Program-made: the position numbers and the translations under genes | Notes under the pieces: model-generated | Databases searched by the model: none | Told to the model about the DNA's origin: nothing | Seen by the model: the letters and a program-made list of their open reading frames with translations, nothing else | Assembly (NCBI GenBank): GCA_022571985.1 | Contig: JACZWU010000002.1 | Location: forward strand, 479,673 to 543,672 | Direction of reading: 5' to 3' | Length of the DNA stretch: 64,000 nucleotides | Source: Candidatus Zixiibacteriota bacterium | Lineage (GTDB): Bacteria > Zixibacteria > MSB-5A5 > GN15 > FEB-12 | Shown here: one piece after another, positions 17,295-28,398 of the stretch | Layout: each line of letters begins with the position of its first letter | Position numbering within the stretch: position 1 is the stretch's first letter

Positions 17295-20288
17295 TCACCC
17301 ATTCATCCCGTGGCATTTTTTGAATTTTTTGCCGCTGCCGCAGGGGCAAGGATCGTTGCGGCCGACTTTGGGCTGTTCACGCTTATAAGTACGCGCCTGG
17401 CTGCCGGCCTGTGAGGCTGCGGCCATCGGGTTCGCCTGAGTGGCCACACCGGCAGGCGCTGAACCAGCCGCGGCCTGCTGGGCCACGGCGAAGCCCATAC
17501 CGGTAGAATCGGCGTGGCTTGCTTCCATGGTCACACCCGCACGTCTTCTGTCGGAGCGAGATTTTTCAGGAACGTTTACGCGAAGTTTATAAACCATGTT
17601 TACAATTTCCCGGTCGACGGTGACAATCATGGTCTCAAATATGCTGAAAGCTTCTTTTTTATAAATGTCAATTGGTTTGCCCATTCCGCCATGGTAAGAG
17701 CGCAGGCTGATACCCGTACGCAGTTCTTCCATCTCGGCTAAGTGGTCACGCCAGTAGCGGTCGATTGTCGAAAGCACCGCAAAGCGTTCCAGCGAGCGCA
17801 TAACTTCATGGCCATAGGCTTCTTCTTTTTGCTCATAAATATCGGTCACAGCTTTGAGCATTCTCTCAGAAAATATCGGGCGCTCCAGTTCCGGAATTTC
17901 TTCGGTTTTTATCGAGAGATTTACCAGATAAATTTTACGAAGGTCGTCCATGAAACCGTTCATGTTCCATTCTTCGGGGTGCTGTCCCTCGGGGCAGAAA
18001 TCATCAAGCATACCGGCCAGGACGGATTCTATCAGCTCGACAACCTCTTCTTTGATAGACGGTCTCTCCAGCGCCGCCAGACGTCGCTCATAAATCCATT
18101 TACGCTGAACATTCATAACGTCGTCATACTCAAGAGTATGTTTGCGGATGGCAAAATTCTGGGCTTCAATTTTTATCTGGGCACGTTCGATGGCTTTGGT
18201 CACCATCGGATGCGTGATAACTTCATCTTCCTGCACGCCCATTCTGTCCATCAGGCTGCCTAATTTATCTCCGCCGAACAGGCGCATGAGGTCATCTTCG
18301 AGTGACAGGAAAAACCGCGATGAACCGGCGTCTCCCTGACGGCCGGAACGTCCCCGCAGCTGCCGGTCAATTCGCCGCGACTCATGTCTTTCTGTGCCGA
18401 TAATGTGCAGCCCGCCGGCTTCTTTGACGCCCGGGCCAAGCCGAATATCCGTGCCGCGACCGGCCATGTTGGTGGCGATTGTCACGGCGCTTTTTTGCCC
18501 GGCCGAAGTTACAATCTCCGCTTCGCGCTGATGCTGCTTGGCATTAAGCACATTATGAACAACTCCGGCGCGCTTGAGCATCCTCGAAATAGTTTCAGAA
18601 ACTTCGACAGTGATGGTACCTACCAGACAGGGCCGACCCAGCTTCTGCATTTTTTGAATTTCTCTGATAATGGCATTATACTTTTCACGGCGGGTGCGGT
18701 AGATTTCGTCTTCCATATCATCGCGAATGACTTTTTCGTTGGTCGGAATGACGGCTACATCGAGCTTGTATATATCATGGAATTCGCCGGCTTCGGTTTC
18801 GGCGGTACCGGTCATACCGGCCAGTTTTTTGTACATGCGGAAGTAGTTCTGCAAAGTGATTGAGGCCAGAGTCTGAGACTCTGCCTCGATTGTAACGCCC
18901 TCTTTGGCTTCGATGGACTGATGAAGTCCGTCGGAGTAGCGTCTGCCCGGCAGGATACGGCCGGTGTTTTCATCGACAATCATTACTTTGCTGTTCTGAA
19001 CTACATACTCTACATCTTTTTCGTAAAGTGTATAAGCGCGCAGGAGCTGATTTATGGCATGAACTTTTTCTGAACGTTCGGCGTGAAGTTCATAAATAGC
19101 GTCTATCTTTTTCTGTCTGGTTTCATCATCAAGCGATTCGTTACCATCAACTTCTGAAAGCATAGAGGAAATATCCGGTATCTCAAAAAGTTTCTGTTCA
19201 TCCGGCGTAAGCTGGTCTGTGCCTAAATCCGTGAGCACGATGGTATGCTCACGCTCATCTAAGAAGTAATAAAGACGATCGTCGACTTCATGAAGTTTCT
19301 TGTCGCGCATATAAGAAGCTTCAACATCGGTAATGAGCTTGCTGACACCTGATTCTTTTAAGAGCTTCATGAATCTTTTGTTTTTGGGAGCGCCGCGGCG
19401 AACTGCCAAAAGCAGTGTGCCGGTTTCGAAAGAATCACCGTCTTTGTTTTCGGCAACCATCTTTTCAGCTCTGGCCAGCATGTCATTGACTAAAACTGTC
19501 TGTTTGCGTACCAGAGTTTTTACAGTGGGGTTCATTTCACGGTAGCGGTCATGAACACTAAGCTCAACCTGTCCTGACATTATCAGCGGGGTGCGGGCTT
19601 CGTCTATCAAAATAGAATCAACTTCGTCGATTATGGCATAGTGATAATTACGGTGAACGCGGTCTTCGGCGGTCTGGGCCATATTGTCGCGAAGATAATC
19701 AAAGCCAAATTCGGTGGCGGTACCAAAAGTAACGTCGCACTTGAACATCTCGCGCCGTTCGGCGTTTGACATCTGATTTTGAATTACGCCGACAGTCAGT
19801 CCCAGAAATTCATAAATCTGTCCCATCCAGTCGCGGTCACGGCGGGCCAGGAAGTCGTTGACCGTAACCATATGCACGCCTTTGCCGCTTAAAGCATTAA
19901 GATAAGTAGGCAGCGTCGCCACCACAGTTTTACCTTCACCGGTGGCCATCTCGGCAATTTTCCCCTGATGAAGCATTATCCCGCCGACAAGCTGAACATC
20001 AAAATGCACCATATTCCATTCGGTCTCCAGGCCGACCACATTCCAGCTCTGGCCAAGATGCCGGCGGCAGGCTTCTTTGACCACCGCAAAGGTCTCGGCT
20101 AAAAGGTCATCAAGAGACTCGCCGTCTTCGAGCCGTTTCCTGAATTCATCGGTTTTGGCTTTCAGCTCATCATCAGAGAGATTTTTGAGCTTATCGAACT
20201 CGAGGTTTATTTCGTCAACTTTCGGCTGAAGTTTCTTAGTTTCGCGCTCGTGCTTGGTGCCGAATATTTTTGTTATAAATTCAAACAT
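17295..20288 (-). CDS. secA: Preprotein translocase subunit SecA
   Basis: [46 protein letters not shown]-terminal [14 protein letters not shown]. Confidence 0.98.
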   Translation of the reverse strand: MFEFITKIFGTKHERETKKLQPKVDEINLEFDKLKNLSDDELKAKTDEFRKRLEDGESLDDLLAETFAVVKEACRRHLGQSWNVVGLETEWNMVHFDVQLVGGIMLHQGKIAEMATGEGKTVVATLPTYLNALSGKGVHMVTVNDFLARRDRDWMGQIYEFLGLTVGVIQNQMSNAERREMFKCDVTFGTATEFGFDYLRDNMAQTAEDRVHRNYHYAIIDEVDSILIDEARTPLIMSGQVELSVHDRYREMNPTVKTLVRKQTVLVNDMLARAEKMVAENKDGDSFETGTLLLAVRRGAPKNKRFMKLLKESGVSKLITDVEASYMRDKKLHEVDDRLYYFLDEREHTIVLTDLGTDQLTPDEQKLFEIPDISSMLSEVDGNESLDDETRQKKIDAIYELHAERSEKVHAINQLLRAYTLYEKDVEYVVQNSKVMIVDENTGRILPGRRYSDGLHQSIEAKEGVTIEAESQTLASITLQNYFRMYKKLAGMTGTAETEAGEFHDIYKLDVAVIPTNEKVIRDDMEDEIYRTRREKYNAIIREIQKMQKLGRPCLVGTITVEVSETISRMLKRAGVVHNVLNAKQHQREAEIVTSAGQKSAVTIATNMAGRGTDIRLGPGVKEAGGLHIIGTERHESRRIDRQLRGRSGRQGDAGSSRFFLSLEDDLMRLFGGDKLGSLMDRMGVQEDEVITHPMVTKAIERAQIKIEAQNFAIRKHTLEYDDVMNVQRKWIYERRLAALERPSIKEEVVELIESVLAGMLDDFCPEGQHPEEWNMNGFMDDLRKIYLVNLSIKTEEIPELERPIFSERMLKAVTDIYEQKEEAYGHEVMRSLERFAVLSTIDRYWRDHLAEMEELRTGISLRSYHGGMGKPIDIYKKEAFSIFETMIVTVDREIVNMVYKLRVNVPEKSRSDRRRAGVTMEASHADSTGMGFAVAQQAAAGSAPAGVATQANPMAAASQAGSQARTYKREQPKVGRNDPCPCGSGKKFKKCHGMNG

Positions 20289-20544
20289 TAGTTTCGTTTC
20301 TCATAATCGGTTCAATTTCCAATCAGCATAATACATACGTCTATTCAACGCAAATTTGAATGTCAGGGTTCAAAATCTGCCATTTAAGGGTTTGAATCTA
20401 CCCTTTCTGCGCCGCTATCATATATTTATCCAATATTTCTGCCAGAATTCGCTTGACAGCCAGCGGGGAGAGCGTTTGTTTACTGTTGTATCCATTTTTG
20501 CACGCAAGGGCGACAGCTGCGTCTAAATAAGTAGGGAAATAAAA

Positions 20545-21618
20545 GTGACGAAAAATCTAAAATATCAGCTATTAGTAGCGGCTATACTTTCGTGCTTTTT
20601 ACTGGGTTTCAGTTGTGGTAAATCGGTTGAGCCGAAACCAGTTGAGCCGAAAGACTATCCGTTATACATTAATGACGTTGCCAGCAATCAGCTCTTTACC
20701 ATTCATCCTGCATCACAAAAGTTAGATTCTATTTCTTTCCCGTGGAACACCAGTGTGATGGTTTCAGCCGATGGTAAACTCTTTTACGTGTTACTTGGAA
20801 ATTCTGTACTGGTAGTTGACAAGGACTCTCTATCAGTAATCACAGAGTTGCTCTATACACATAATGGTGCATCAGTCTCTCCTGATAATCAGTATCTTGC
20901 ACTTACCGGAAAAGACCTATACATCCTGCGTACGTCGGACTATTCTATAGTATTCAGCGATACAACTGAATTTTTATATTCCCGCGGGAATTTTGTAAGC
21001 GATGGCAAAGCCTTTTTTTGTGTCGTTCGAGCTGCGCCTGACAGCTCTCCCTCTGCGTTTAGAGTAGATTTATCTGACACTTCCAATAACATTATCAAGA
21101 AGTCCTTTGATTCTAGAAGTGTTTTGCAGGTTATACCTTCGCTTGATGAAAGTAAGTGGTTTTTTTATCTACATGTGGGGCTCTGGACTTACTCTTTTGA
21201 GGTTTATGATGTTATAGCCGATTCGATAATTTTTAGCGAGATTCTCGTACCCGGGGGGGGGAGCATGACTTTGTCACCGAATGGTAAGTACGTTTTCTAT
21301 ACCAATCCTGGCCGAACAGCAACTGATCCACCGTCAGACCTAAGTTTCAGAATATTTGACGTAACGGCAAATTCTATTGATGAAGTTGTAGTAGACACAA
21401 GCTTCTTTTGCTTTGGTAGTGGATGTGCCCCGCCCAAGACACTTGCTGTGACGCCAGATGGCAAATGGCTGGGTATTCTTGGTGGTGATATTTTTCAGAT
21501 ACCGGCATTTTATCTATATGACATTCATAATCGGAAACTCACTTTTCGCGAAGTCGGTGAATTTCCTACTGTTATTCGTCAATTTAGAAACACGGTGTCA
21601 GTACAACAATTCAAATAA
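20545..21618 (+). CDS. Lipoprotein, probable beta-propeller
   Basis: Lipobox FSCGKS; repeated SPDNQYLALTG / SPNGKYVFYTNPG / TPDGKWLGILGG; GTG start. Confidence 0.65.
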   Translation: MTKNLKYQLLVAAILSCFLLGFSCGKSVEPKPVEPKDYPLYINDVASNQLFTIHPASQKLDSISFPWNTSVMVSADGKLFYVLLGNSVLVVDKDSLSVITELLYTHNGASVSPDNQYLALTGKDLYILRTSDYSIVFSDTTEFLYSRGNFVSDGKAFFCVVRAAPDSSPSAFRVDLSDTSNNIIKKSFDSRSVLQVIPSLDESKWFFYLHVGLWTYSFEVYDVIADSIIFSEILVPGGGSMTLSPNGKYVFYTNPGRTATDPPSDLSFRIFDVTANSIDEVVVDTSFFCFGSGCAPPKTLAVTPDGKWLGILGGDIFQIPAFYLYDIHNRKLTFREVGEFPTVIRQFRNTVSVQQFK

Positions 21619-21639
21619 CTTTAACTGGAGGAGGGTACA

Positions 21640-23509
21640 ATGAAAAAAGGCATAAAATACGTTTTTGGAATTCTTATTTTAATTGTAATTGCTACAAATT
21701 CTTCATTTGGTCAGTTCTATTACAGTGGGGGTCAGCAGAATCAGTTGTTCGTGGATTCTCAGAAAGTTTGTATAAAATTTAAAACGATAGTTAATCCTAA
21801 TGACCAGACAATAATCTTGGATTCAATCCCTGAAATTGTCACTGTACTCAATGATGGATTCTCGATTGACGGTTTTGTAATTTGTAGTCTCTCAAATGTT
21901 ACGGGATATAATACTTTGTTGAATTCTGTGCTATCAGTTGATGGTATTTCTCTGGTTGAACCCTACTATCTCACAAGTTTTGGTTCACCATATTTGGTTG
22001 GAGATAGATTTTGCGTGGCCTTTGAATCGACCATTGATCAGCCCACTATTGACAGCATAAACACCGAATTTGGAGTAGAGGTTATTCACGAGTTAGTAGG
22101 TATGCCAAATGTCTTTGTCCTTAGAAATAATACTACGACTTCTTTAGGGTTGCTTGAGTTAGCAAAAATCTACTATGAACTTTCCCAAACACGCTATGCA
22201 CACCCAATAGTAAAGGTTTCGATTGAGGCACATAGCTACAAGCTGTTCGACTACTTCAATCCTTATCAGCCTCACACCAAAAAAGTTATAGGAGTTTTTA
22301 ACACGGCATCCGTCTGGGACTTTGCTGGTCTGACTGAGTCTGTAACAGTTGCCGTAATTGACAACGGAGTAGACAATGGTGCGCTTGGTGAAGGTGAGCA
22401 TGAAGACTTACCTGCCTCAAGGGTCTTGGCGGGACGAAATCTCGTAGAAAGCGTTTTACCTCCAGTGCCTAGCAATCAGGATTACCATGGCCCGTGCAGG
22501 AATCATAAGTGCTTCTCACACAACTGATTCCATATCGGGTCTAGACTCAAACAGTGGTGTGATCTCTATAGCACCTCATTCACATATTCTTCCAGTAAAA
22601 GTATTTGATGCTTTGGCAGATTCTGTTCCTACAGACTCGTTAGTGAATGCGTTAAACTATGCTTGGATGAATGGCGCAGACGTTCTTTCGAATAGTTGGG
22701 GATATGTCTTTAGTACATGCGCCGCTTATCCCGACGATTTAGTAGATGATGCTATATTAAACGCCTTTACTTCCGGCCGGGCAGGTAAAGGATGTCCAGT
22801 TATCTTTTCTTCGGGAAACCAAGCGAATTTTCATGCGCCGGTTCGCTACCCTGCATGCGTTCCCGCCGCATTTTCAGTGGGTGCAATCGAATTGAATGAT
22901 GTTCGATGGGGCTACAGCAATTACGGCATAGAATTAGATCTTGTTGCTCCAAGTGGTGATATAAACCGACAAGGTGATGTTTGGACAATCGACCAAATGG
23001 GAAAAGATGGTGCAAATAGTCCCGGAGGCGTTTTTACCTGTCAGCCAGGTCACCCTATTGATGGTGACTATTATTGCAGCTTCGGAGGTACATCTGCTGC
23101 AGCACCAATTGTATCAGGGGTTGCTGCTCTAATTATTTCAAAAGATTCGAATCTTACGGCGCAGGAAATTTATGACATACTTCGGTTTTCAGCTGTAACA
23201 GAATTGGATTCTGACACAATAACACCACCTGACACCGCTTACGGCTACGGCAGAGTTGATGCGTTCAGGGCAATTCTGTCTATATCCCGAGGCGACTTAG
23301 ATAATGATGGTAACATTGGGACTAACAACGACCTGACATTTATGGTAGATTACATATTCAGGGGCGGTCCGCTGCCATTCCCAAGTCCATTGATGGGAGA
23401 TTGCAACTGTGATGGTGACGCCAATAACGTAGTAGACATGACTTTTCTGGTAGATTTTATTTATAGGGGCAGCGGAATACCCCCAATAAATCCTTGCTAT
23501 GAATTCTAG
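21640..23509 (+). pseudogene. Subtilisin-like S8 serine protease with C-terminal dockerin-like region, split by a frameshift (ORFs 21640-22527 and 22487-23509)
   Basis: TVAVIDNGVDNG (Asp), DYHG|...AGIISAS (His region, frame break), FGGTSAAAPIVSGVAALI (Ser), GDLDNDGNIG...DCNCDGDANNVVDMTFLVDFIYRG tail. Confidence 0.75.
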
Positions 23510-23564
23510 ACCTTGACAAGGCCTACTTGTTTACCGGTCTCAATTGCGGTAGCTTCTATCCTGC

Positions 23565-24470
23565 ATGACGGAATTTGAAAAAGGAGTGGTACTCGCCACC
23601 AGAGGAAGATTATTTGAGGTCATCACCGAATCAGGAAATAAACTCAAATGCGAGGTCAGGCGAAAAGTCAAATCCGAGGCCGATGCCACCACGCCGGTTG
23701 CAGTCGGCGACGATGTCCTGATATCACCCACCCACCAAGGCTCGGCCATAATCGAAGAAGTATTAGAGCGCAGGACAGCTTTTTTCAGACCTGCTGTCGG
23801 GCAGGAGACAATCAAACAGGTTATCGCCGCCAATCTGGATAAGCTGGCCATTGTCAGTTCAATTACCTCTCCCAAACTGAAAACCGGCCTGATAGACCGC
23901 TTCTTGATTTCTGCGCAGTTAGGAAACCTTCAGCCGCTCATAATTATCAATAAAATTGACCTGCCTAAACCTGCAGAATTTGAAACCGTATTCTCGGCCT
24001 ATAAGTCGCTGGGTATTGAAGTTTTCCCGACATCGTGCGAGACGGGGGAGGGAATCCAAGACTTGAAGCAAGCAATGCGGGGGTACAAGACAATCCTGGT
24101 CGGTCATTCGGGCGTAGGCAAATCTTCGATAATTAATCAGTTAGTACCGGGGCTTGATCTGAAGACGGCAACTATTTCGAAATCGACCAACCGCGGCAAA
24201 CATACTACTGCCCATATTGAACTGTTCGAACTACCTTCGGGAGGATTTTTGGCAGATTCGCCGGGGTTAAAAGTAATGGGAATCTGGGACGTAGAGAAAG
24301 GCGAACTGCAGTATTATTATGCGGAGTTCGAAAAATACAACGGCACCTGTCGTTTCAAAGATTGTGCCCATATTCATGAACCGGACTGTGCTGTCAAGCA
24401 GGCTCTGGAGACCGGCGAGATAGAAAACTTCCGCTACGAAAACTATCTGGCCATACTGGAATCTCTATAA
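23565..24470 (+). CDS. rsgA: Ribosome small subunit-dependent GTPase A
   Basis: GHSGVGKSSIINQL, NRGKHTTAHIELF, DSPGLK, C-terminal C...C.H....C zinc motif. Confidence 0.95.
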   Translation: MTEFEKGVVLATRGRLFEVITESGNKLKCEVRRKVKSEADATTPVAVGDDVLISPTHQGSAIIEEVLERRTAFFRPAVGQETIKQVIAANLDKLAIVSSITSPKLKTGLIDRFLISAQLGNLQPLIIINKIDLPKPAEFETVFSAYKSLGIEVFPTSCETGEGIQDLKQAMRGYKTILVGHSGVGKSSIINQLVPGLDLKTATISKSTNRGKHTTAHIELFELPSGGFLADSPGLKVMGIWDVEKGELQYYYAEFEKYNGTCRFKDCAHIHEPDCAVKQALETGEIENFRYENYLAILESL

Positions 24471-24493
24471 CAGGCAATATAGCTAATTGGGTC

Positions 24494-24549
24494 GTCACCC
24501 TGAGCCTGCTTCCTTGGTCCCGAGTGGAGCCGGGGTCGAAGGGCACGAA
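24494..24549. repeat. REP-like dispersed repeat
   Basis: gtcaccctgagcctgc...ggagccggggtcgaagggcacg. Confidence 0.65.
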
Positions 24550-24651
24550 ACAAGTATCTGTTTCGAGCTTCTCGCAGGTGAATTCAAAAACCGATTCTGA
24601 CTTAACATTCCCTCCTTTTAATTTATAAACTGAGCTTGTATCTTCCTGGCT

Positions 24652-25392
24652 ATGCTTGAGGAACTTGTCGGAAAACTAAAAAACTGCTCGAAAGTGGTGG
24701 TATTGACCGGAGCCGGCATCTCGGCCGAATCAGGCGTGCCGACCTTTCGCGGAAAAGAAGGCCTCTGGGGGAAATTCAAACCGGAGCAGCTGGCCTCGAT
24801 GGACGCCTTTATGGCCAGCCCCAAAATAGTCTGGGAATGGTATAACTGGCGGCGGGAGTTGATAGCCAGGGTCAAACCAAACGCCGGACACACCGCTTTA
24901 GTGAATCTCGAAAATATGATTGATGAATTTACTCTGGTAACACAAAACGTTGACAATTTGCATGAGCTGGCCGGTTCCAAATCAATTCTTGAGTTACATG
25001 GCAACATCTACAGGAATAAGTGTATGGATTGCAGCGCTTTATATGAAGATGAGGGAGATATAGACCCCGAAAAGATACCGACTTGCTCTCTATGCAACGG
25101 TAAAATCCGACCAGATATAGTCTGGTTTGGTGAAATGCTGGATCCGGAAATTATAAACGCCGCTTTTTTAAAGGCAGAAGAAGCCGAACTGTTTTTTGTA
25201 GTGGGAACATCGGCTCTGGTCCACCCGGCGGCGACTCTTCCGATTGTAGCTAAGCAGCACGGCGCCATCTTGGTGGAAATAAATGTTGAGAGAACAGCTC
25301 TTTCGGATCTGGTCGATTTTCACTTTACAGGGAAGTCCGGTCAGTTTTTACCTAAACTGGTAGAGCTGCTAAAAGAGCAGGTTTCGACTTAA
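24652..25392 (+). CDS. cobB: NAD-dependent protein deacylase, Sir2 family
   Basis: VVLTGAGISAESGVPTFRG, TQNVDNLHELAGS, ELHGN, C..C...C..C zinc motif. Confidence 0.93.
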   Translation: MLEELVGKLKNCSKVVVLTGAGISAESGVPTFRGKEGLWGKFKPEQLASMDAFMASPKIVWEWYNWRRELIARVKPNAGHTALVNLENMIDEFTLVTQNVDNLHELAGSKSILELHGNIYRNKCMDCSALYEDEGDIDPEKIPTCSLCNGKIRPDIVWFGEMLDPEIINAAFLKAEEAELFFVVGTSALVHPAATLPIVAKQHGAILVEINVERTALSDLVDFHFTGKSGQFLPKLVELLKEQVST

Positions 25393-25423
25393 AATTTATT
25401 GATGAAGCCAGTCAATACCAATA

Positions 25424-27601
25424 TTGTATAAGCTAATGCCAAGCAAAATGACTAAACCAATAAATATGCCCGGGAAAAAAGCTACATATCTGTTTATCGT
25501 CTGCTGCCTGTTAATTTTGTCACAGGGCTGCGTCTATTTTAATACTTTCTACAATGGCAGAAAAGCTTTCAACGAGGCCGAATCGGCCAGAAAGGCATCT
25601 CTGTCAAGAGGGCGCCAAATCATTCAAAGCAAAAGGTATCAGACAGCAGTGGATAAATCGCTTAAGGTTATCGAAAGTCACCCCAACTCCGGCTACTATG
25701 ATGACGCCTTGTATATTTTGGGAGTTTCATATTACTACCTCAAACAATACGGAAAGTCCGAGCGAAGATTACGCGAGCTGATGGCAAATTATCAGGACTC
25801 GAAGTACTACGATGATGCAACTTTATACTTGGCCAAAACAAAACTGCTGCAGGAAGATGAGGATGATGCCACTATAATTTTTGAGGACATTTTCCGGGGT
25901 GATTACAAGAAATCATTCAAATCCGAAGCGGCCCTGGCTCTGGGACAGTATTATTTTGATTTAAAGGATTATGATAAGGCAGAGCCGTATTTACTGGCGA
26001 TTCGCGATTCGCTGGGCAGCGATTTAGAACAGCGCCGAGCACAGAATTTTATTGCCGATGGACAGTTTAACCAATTTGATTTTGGCACCGCTTTAGGAAG
26101 TTACCTGCAGCTGTTAGGAATGAATCTCGACGACAAAGGCAAATACCGGGCTCTTTATCAAGCTGCGGTTTGTTCTTTCAGTTTACAACGAATTCAGGAT
26201 GGGATGGATTACCTGAACAAACTCATCAATGATGATATATATTATGATTCGCTGTCAGTTCTGCGTCTGAAACTGGCGGAAGGCTACGAACTTGACGGTG
26301 AGCTTTTGCTTGCAGAAGTTATTTATCAGGAGGTAGCTGATGAATCAAGAAATAATGTGCATGTAGCAGAAGCAAATTACAGTCTCGGTCTGATATATCA
26401 ATTTGAATACGATGAACTAACTACTGCAAAAACATATTATGACGCTGCCGCCAAAGCAAGTCGTTCTACTTTTGCCGGCAAAGATGCTTTCCAGCGTTCC
26501 ACAGATATCGGAAAGTTAGAAGAGTTTACTGAAAAAGTTAAGCTCGATTCAAGCGCGACTAACATCCAGATAGACGAGGCCGCCGCCCGGCAATTTGAAC
26601 TGGCAGAATTGTATTGGTTTAAGCTCGATAAACCAGATTCAGCGCTGATAGAAATCAAATACTTGATCAAAACTTTTCCTTCGGCCTATGATGCCCCCAA
26701 GGCGATGATAGCACTGGCAGGGATGGAAATGGAACTAAATGATGACTCTGTTAAGTCGGACTCACTATTAAAAGCAGTAATAATAGAATATCCCGATTCG
26801 GATTACCTGCCCGAGGCGATTGAGGCTTTGGGATTAAAAGGCACCTCTGCCGACACGGGCTACGCCGGCTACTACTTAAGAAGAGCCGAAGACTTTCTGG
26901 TTGATAGTGAAGAAATAGACTCTGCGATTTTTAACTATCAGTACGTCGTTGACAATTACCCGGAGTCAAAATATTTTCTGCAGGCGACTTTTTCATTAAT
27001 ATGGCTGGCCGAAACATATCAAAGCCCCGGCGACTCTTCTGTTTACTATGCCTATCAAGAATTTGCAGACTCGTTTCCGGGAACAGACTGGGCAAGGCTG
27101 GCCAGTCAGAAAATACGCAGCCAAAAGGGGATTAAAAAAGATAAGGATGAAGCAGCAGCAGACGCCAAAAAAAGCAGAGAAATAGATGATACCATTGATG
27201 GACAAGAGGACTCAGAAGAAGAGGAAGACTACACTGATCCCTTCGCGAACATATACAGAGGCCCCAGCGGGGATACCTTACCTTTATTTCCAAACGCACC
27301 AAGACTGGTTAACGAACCATTTATTTATCCCACCGAAGCCTATTATCTGATATGGGAAGGGGACCTTTATTTTCAAATCAAGCTTGATTTTTCGGGCGAA
27401 GTTATAGACTATAAAATGATGACACAATCAGAGAGTCCTGAGCTGGACAGAAGAGCCAATGCGGCTGTCGCTTCTTCGGAATTTGACCAGCTTGATGTTT
27501 CTAAGATTGTGTCAGACCTGGAGTTGAAAGAAGCCGCCGAAGGCGGAGGCTATTGGTTTGTTTATAAATATCGAGTAATTTTGCCGGACCATCTGCGATG
27601 A
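25424..27601 (+). CDS. TPR-repeat lipoprotein with TonB-like C-terminal domain
   Basis: Lipobox SQGCVYFNTFYNG; many TPR-like repeats; C-terminal FQIKLDFSGEVIDYKMMTQSESPELDRRANAAVASSEF. Confidence 0.7.
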   Translation: MYKLMPSKMTKPINMPGKKATYLFIVCCLLILSQGCVYFNTFYNGRKAFNEAESARKASLSRGRQIIQSKRYQTAVDKSLKVIESHPNSGYYDDALYILGVSYYYLKQYGKSERRLRELMANYQDSKYYDDATLYLAKTKLLQEDEDDATIIFEDIFRGDYKKSFKSEAALALGQYYFDLKDYDKAEPYLLAIRDSLGSDLEQRRAQNFIADGQFNQFDFGTALGSYLQLLGMNLDDKGKYRALYQAAVCSFSLQRIQDGMDYLNKLINDDIYYDSLSVLRLKLAEGYELDGELLLAEVIYQEVADESRNNVHVAEANYSLGLIYQFEYDELTTAKTYYDAAAKASRSTFAGKDAFQRSTDIGKLEEFTEKVKLDSSATNIQIDEAAARQFELAELYWFKLDKPDSALIEIKYLIKTFPSAYDAPKAMIALAGMEMELNDDSVKSDSLLKAVIIEYPDSDYLPEAIEALGLKGTSADTGYAGYYLRRAEDFLVDSEEIDSAIFNYQYVVDNYPESKYFLQATFSLIWLAETYQSPGDSSVYYAYQEFADSFPGTDWARLASQKIRSQKGIKKDKDEAAADAKKSREIDDTIDGQEDSEEEEDYTDPFANIYRGPSGDTLPLFPNAPRLVNEPFIYPTEAYYLIWEGDLYFQIKLDFSGEVIDYKMMTQSESPELDRRANAAVASSEFDQLDVSKIVSDLELKEAAEGGGYWFVYKYRVILPDHLR

Positions 27602-28398
27602 CCAAACCGACGTGTGAGGACGCGTTAGTTGTCAAAAAACGAGATCTCAATAACGATTATTTTTCACTTGTTCTGGCTCCGTTTTCTGGGGCCAAATCCA
27701 TTAAGCCGGGACAGTTTGTGCATATCAGACTGCCCTCGACGGATATTTATTTCCGCCGCGCTTTTTCTGTAGCTTCGGTTAATCCTGCTAAAAAAGAAGT
27801 AGAAATTATTTTCAAAGTTTTTGGCAGAGGTACAAAAATTCTGGGGAAAATGCGCAAAGGAGACTCTCTTGATTTGCTGGGTCCGCTGGGCGTTCCTTTT
27901 TCGTTTCCTCTTAAAAATGAAAATGCTGTAATTGTAGCCGGCGGAGTGGGCTTTCCGCCGCTCATGTTCTTGGCCGAAAAAATGATAGAAAAAGGACACA
28001 ACCCGAAACTAATTGAGTTCTTCTACGGTGGTCGTTCTAGGCTTGAGTTGGTTGAACTAAGCCGCCTTAGAAAAATGGGAATAAAACTTCATCTCAGCAC
28101 AGACGATGGTTCTGCCGGAAACAAAGGGCATGTCACCGGGCCTGTAGAACAATATCTCAAAAAAAATTTAAAAGAAAAAATGAAGTTGTTCGGCTGCGGA
28201 CCAGAGAGAATGTTAAAAGCGGTAGATGAACTGGGGCTGAAATATAATGTCAAAGGGCAGCTGGCACTTGAAGCACTTATGCCATGCGGTGTGGGCATCT
28301 GTCTTGGCTGTGTAGTGCATTTAAAAGCAGGCGGCTATGCCAGAGTCTGCTGCGACGGTCCGGTATTTGAAATAGGAGTAGTAAACATTGCCTCCTGA
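27598..28398 (+). CDS. pyrK: Dihydroorotate dehydrogenase electron transfer subunit
   Basis: RRAFSVASV, VAGGVGFPPLMFLA, CGVGICLGCVV...ARVCCDGPVF 2Fe-2S motif. Confidence 0.92.
   Translation: MTKPTCEDALVVKKRDLNNDYFSLVLAPFSGAKSIKPGQFVHIRLPSTDIYFRRAFSVASVNPAKKEVEIIFKVFGRGTKILGKMRKGDSLDLLGPLGVPFSFPLKNENAVIVAGGVGFPPLMFLAEKMIEKGHNPKLIEFFYGGRSRLELVELSRLRKMGIKLHLSTDDGSAGNKGHVTGPVEQYLKKNLKEKMKLFGCGPERMLKAVDELGLKYNVKGQLALEALMPCGVGICLGCVVHLKAGGYARVCCDGPVFEIGVVNIAS

Noticed and set aside
17514-18863. Several plus-strand ORFs opposite secA (75-173 aa)
   Set aside because: Antisense shadows of a strongly conserved gene; no RBS or recognisable domains.
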